Shown: positions 61,613-64,000 of the stretch, one piece after another | How positions within the stretch are numbered: position 1 is the stretch's first letter | Layout of the letters: the number at the start of each line of letters is the position of its first letter | Origin: Bacillota bacterium | GTDB lineage: Bacteria > Bacillota > TC1 | Direction: 5' to 3' | Assembly: GCA_024635925.1 (NCBI GenBank) | Contig: JAGXHY010000016.1 | Location: 61,215 to 125,214, forward strand | Length of the DNA: 64,000 nucleotides | Position numbers and translations under genes: made by a program | Notes under the pieces: model-generated | What the model was told of the DNA's origin: nothing | Seen by the model: the letters and a program-made list of their open reading frames with translations, nothing else | The model's database searches: none

Positions 61613-62664
61613 TGATAAAAGTTGAAAAAAGATTAGAAACACCTAAATATCTACTAGTTCTGACTCCAATACTATCAGTTTTAGTTGCAATTCTTTTCTC
61701 CTCAATATTATTATTAGTAACTGGAGAAGATGCTATTAAGGCTTTAGATACAATTTTCGGTGGATCATTAATTAATTGGCAAGAAGTTCTTGTTAATAGT
61801 ATTACCTTAGTAATTCTAAGTATTGGTGTTGCAGTTGCCTTTAAAATGGTTATATGGAACATTGGTGCTGCAGGTCAAATGATGATTGGAATGATTTGTG
61901 CCGCAGGTGTAGCGTTATTTGTGCCAATTGCATTAAAAGATTCTATTTTTCTTATACCATTAATGGCACTTGCTGCCGTTATAGGTGGTGGATTGTGGGC
62001 TTTGATTTCAGGTGGTGCGAAAGCAATCTGGAATGTAAATGAAGTTATTACTTCCTTATTATTAAATTATGTAGCTTTATATCTTCTGCAGTTTTTGGTA
62101 TTTGGACCATGGAAAGGCGTAACTACAAGTGGTTTTCCTCAATCTGATCCTTTTCCAGCTGCAGCTAAAATTGCTACAATATTCCCAACAGGCAGATTGC
62201 ATTATGGTTTATTCGTAGCTATAGCAGTTGTTATAATATTCTATTTCTTGTTAAATAAGAGTAGATGGGGCTATGAAATAAGAGTTATTGGTGAAGGTAG
62301 GAACGTAGCTAGATATGGTGGCATGAGCTTAGCTAAAAATATAATTGTAGCTATGTTTGTAAGTGGTGGTTTAGCTGGATTAGCTGGAGCAATTCATGTT
62401 TCAGCATTAGAAGGTAGATTAAGCCCTCATATGAATACTGATATTGGTTATACTGCTATTATAGTTGTTTGGTTATCTAGATTACATCCATTAGTTATTG
62501 GTGTTGTTTCAGTATTTATGGGAGCATTACTATTTGCAGAAACTAACTTACCTGCAGCAGGCATTCCGTATGAGATTGCAAAATTGTTACAGGGTAGTAT
62601 ATTATTCTTTGTTATTGCAGGAGATTTCTTCTCAAGATACAAAGTTAAATTTGTGAAGGAATAA
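61612..62664 (+). CDS. Nucleoside ABC transporter permease (NupP-like)
   Basis: 350-aa permease of the BPD_transp_2 (RbsC-like) family with about nine to ten helices. Typical are the WNIGAAGQMMIGMICAAG helix, WNVNEVITSLLLNYVA and the later GYEIRVIGEGRNVARYGGMS coupling loop. First of two different permease subunits that form the channel with the double ATPase. Follows by one-base overlap. Confidence 0.93.
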   Translation: MIKVEKRLETPKYLLVLTPILSVLVAILFSSILLLVTGEDAIKALDTIFGGSLINWQEVLVNSITLVILSIGVAVAFKMVIWNIGAAGQMMIGMICAAGVALFVPIALKDSIFLIPLMALAAVIGGGLWALISGGAKAIWNVNEVITSLLLNYVALYLLQFLVFGPWKGVTTSGFPQSDPFPAAAKIATIFPTGRLHYGLFVAIAVVIIFYFLLNKSRWGYEIRVIGEGRNVARYGGMSLAKNIIVAMFVSGGLAGLAGAIHVSALEGRLSPHMNTDIGYTAIIVVWLSRLHPLVIGVVSVFMGALLFAETNLPAAGIPYEIAKLLQGSILFFVIAGDFFSRYKVKFVKE

Positions 62665-62676
62665 GGAGGTAGTGTA

Positions 62677-63660
62677 ATGAGTGGATTAAATATATTTCAA
62701 GATTTATTAGTCTCTGCAGTTGCAATGGGTACTCCTATTCTTTTTGCTGCTTTAGGTGAAATTATCACTGAAAAATCAGGAGTTCAAAATCTTGGTATAG
62801 AAGGTATGATGTATATTGGTGCTATTACAGCATTTTTAACTGGTTTAGCTTTAACAGCTGCAGGTTTACCTGTACTAATAGCTATGATATTAGTTGTTTT
62901 GTTATCTGCTATTGCAGGTGCTATGATAGCTTCATTGCATGCTTATGTTTGTTTGTCTTTACGAGCCAATCAAATCGTTTCCGGTTTAGCTTTAGCTATT
63001 TTAGGAACTGGACTAAGTTATTATATAGGTACAGTTTTTATTACTGATCCTACAGCAATCATCTCTGAAAAGTTTACGAGATTTAGTTTTGCAGATGGAG
63101 TAACAATTCCATTTGTAGGTGAGATTTTAAGAGGATTTTTAAATCAAGACTTATTAGTTTACTTTTCATATGTAGCGGTAATAGTAGTTTGGTTCTTTAT
63201 TTATAAGACTCAAAAAGGTTTAAACTTAAGAGCAATAGGTGAAAATCCTGGTGCAGCTGATGCAGTTGGGGTTAATGTTAAGTTATCTAGATACATTTAT
63301 GTTATGATAGGTGGAGCTTTTGCTGGTATTGGTGGTGCTTCACTAATTATTTCAGCTGCTAGCGTAGGACAATGGGGACAAGGGATGATAGCTGGTCGTG
63401 GTTGGATTGCCATTGCTTTAGTTATTTTTGCTAGATGGAATCCAAAGTTAGTTATCTGGGGAGCATACTTGTTCGGTATTGCTATGGCTTTAGAGTCAAG
63501 AGCACAGATTTATGGTTGGTTTGATAATATCTTTATCTTAAAGATGATTCCGTATATTGTAACAATACTAGTATTGTTAATTACTTTCATCTTCTCAAAA
63601 CAAAAAGATATTGGTGAACCAGAATCACTAGCTAAACCATATGATAGAGAAGAAAGATAA
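62677..63660 (+). CDS. Nucleoside ABC transporter permease (NupQ-like)
   Basis: 327-aa second permease, BPD_transp_2 family. Conserved parts are ALGEIITEKSGVQNLGIEGMM, LRANQIVSGLALAILGTGLS and GLNLRAIGENPGAADAVG. Located 12 bases after the first permease, with SD AAGGAGGT. Last gene of the operon; a strong terminator follows after 34 bases. The set lipoprotein-ATPase-permease-permease is complete. Confidence 0.93.
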   Translation: MSGLNIFQDLLVSAVAMGTPILFAALGEIITEKSGVQNLGIEGMMYIGAITAFLTGLALTAAGLPVLIAMILVVLLSAIAGAMIASLHAYVCLSLRANQIVSGLALAILGTGLSYYIGTVFITDPTAIISEKFTRFSFADGVTIPFVGEILRGFLNQDLLVYFSYVAVIVVWFFIYKTQKGLNLRAIGENPGAADAVGVNVKLSRYIYVMIGGAFAGIGGASLIISAASVGQWGQGMIAGRGWIAIALVIFARWNPKLVIWGAYLFGIAMALESRAQIYGWFDNIFILKMIPYIVTILVLLITFIFSKQKDIGEPESLAKPYDREER

Positions 63661-63694
63661 AATATAATTTGTAAGTTTATATTAGTTAATTATA

Positions 63695-63728
63695 AAAGAA
63701 ACCCTATTCTTTAGAATAGGGTTTCTTT
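63695..63728 (+). terminator. Terminator of nucleoside transporter operon
   Basis: 16-bp perfect stem AAAGAAACCCTATTCT / AGAATAGGGTTTCTTT with a 2-base spacer (loop opens further in RNA), T-rich at its right end. Confidence 0.9.
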
Positions 63729-63760
63729 ATATATATTAAGGTTTAAAGAGTATTTCATTA

Positions 63761-63789
63761 TTGACAAACTAAGTTGTATTTATTAATAT
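63761..63789 (+). promoter_or_regulatory. Promoter of tuf
   Basis: Consensus TTGACA (63761-63766), 17 bases, TAATAT (63784-63789). SD GGAGG at 63811-63815 serves the ATG at 63824. Confidence 0.85.
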
Positions 63790-63823
63790 GTAGTTAGATA
63801 TTAATATTTTGGAGGAAAAGAAA

Positions 63824-64000
63824 ATGGGTAAAGCTAAATTCGAGAGAAATAAACCACATGTAAACATAGGAACAATAGGACACGTAGACCATGGTAAGAC
63901 AACACTAACAGCGGCAATAACATCAACATTGTCAACAGTTGGAGGAGCAGTAGCAAGAGCATACGATCAAATTGATAATGCCCCAGAAGAAAGAGAAAGA
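63824..64000 (+). CDS. tuf: Elongation factor Tu (3' cut by window end)
   Basis: First 59 codons of EF-Tu, the GTPase that carries aminoacyl-tRNA to the ribosome. [19 protein letters not shown] is the usual start and GHVDHGKT is the G1 loop; the switch I region begins at DNAPEERER. It has its own strong promoter after the transporter terminator. Codons are biased to ATA, ACA, CCA and GTA, a useful reference for high-expression codon use in this genome. The gene continues beyond the window. Confidence 0.97.
   Translation, partial: MGKAKFERNKPHVNIGTIGHVDHGKTTLTAAITSTLSTVGGAVARAYDQIDNAPEERER

Noticed and set aside
1..64000. CRISPR array, phage or insertion sequence
   Set aside because: No regularly spaced repeats, integrase, transposase or phage structural genes are visible anywhere in the window.

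Overview
The window is AT-rich DNA with strong AGGAGG-type ribosome sites, tight overlapping operons and many hairpin/T-run terminators. This points to a low-GC Firmicute. Several markers suggest a strictly anaerobic member of the Clostridia: DUF438 and DUF1858 proteins, a Mrp/NBP35 ATPase, a selenium-linked purine-degradation cluster, and a Trk system with split TrkA halves. I cannot fix the genus from the sequence alone.

Layout. (1) 3-10896: a surface-polysaccharide locus. capE (5' cut by the window edge), capF and capG encode UDP-N-acetyl-L-fucosamine synthesis. They are followed by two glycosyltransferases, a Wzy-like polymerase, a pyruvyltransferase, a GH88/105-like hydrolase and a Wzx flippase. 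(2) 10897-11342: a decayed ArsR-family gene and a bidirectional terminator. (3) 11343-14825, minus strand: pstSCAB phosphate uptake, with a candidate PhoP-box promoter and a UUCG terminator between pstS and pstC. (4) 15022-19006: a cadmium/zinc-type resistance operon (CadC-like sensor, free-standing HMA protein, P1B ATPase, pirin), then two tandem small membrane proteins. (5) 19099-26928: a Fic protein with unusual motifs, a DUF454 protein, a thioesterase, a class II photolyase, a Zn-ribbon protein, a GntR-ABC operon ending in a MacB-like ATPase-permease, and a small membrane protein. (6) 27058-30584: Trk potassium uptake and a tocopherol-cyclase-like protein. (7) 30648-33169: a DUF438/DUF1858 pair facing a Mrp/NBP35 ATPase. 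(8) 33242-36119: a Zn/Mn-type ABC transporter with its Fur-family regulator. (9) 36181-45208: ccdA-tlpA (minus strand), then DegV, flavodoxin, Ung, DUF6483, alpha/beta hydrolase, DEAD-box helicase, GNAT, SDR and glycerol kinase. (10) 45248-45323: tRNA-Thr(GGT). (11) 45521-58768: ygeY-ygeW-ygfK-ssnA-xdhA-xdhB-xdhC-xdhD, a purine/urate-type anaerobic catabolic cluster. (12) 58924-63660: a BMP-family nucleoside ABC transporter. (13) 63824-64000: start of tuf.

The largest coherent system is purine salvage plus catabolism. The BMP transporter would import nucleosides or bases, and the molybdenum hydroxylases would oxidise the purine ring. YgfK, SsnA, YgeY and the carbamoyltransferase YgeW would handle the opened products, perhaps yielding carbamoyl phosphate and hence ATP. 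The partners YgeX and HyuA known from related clusters are not in this window. Sequence oddities worth a second look are the double motif change in the Fic protein, the decayed arsR copy, the split HMA/CadA arrangement, the DPH-to-DPE change in the metal-binding lipoprotein, and several uncharacterised operator-like dyads.
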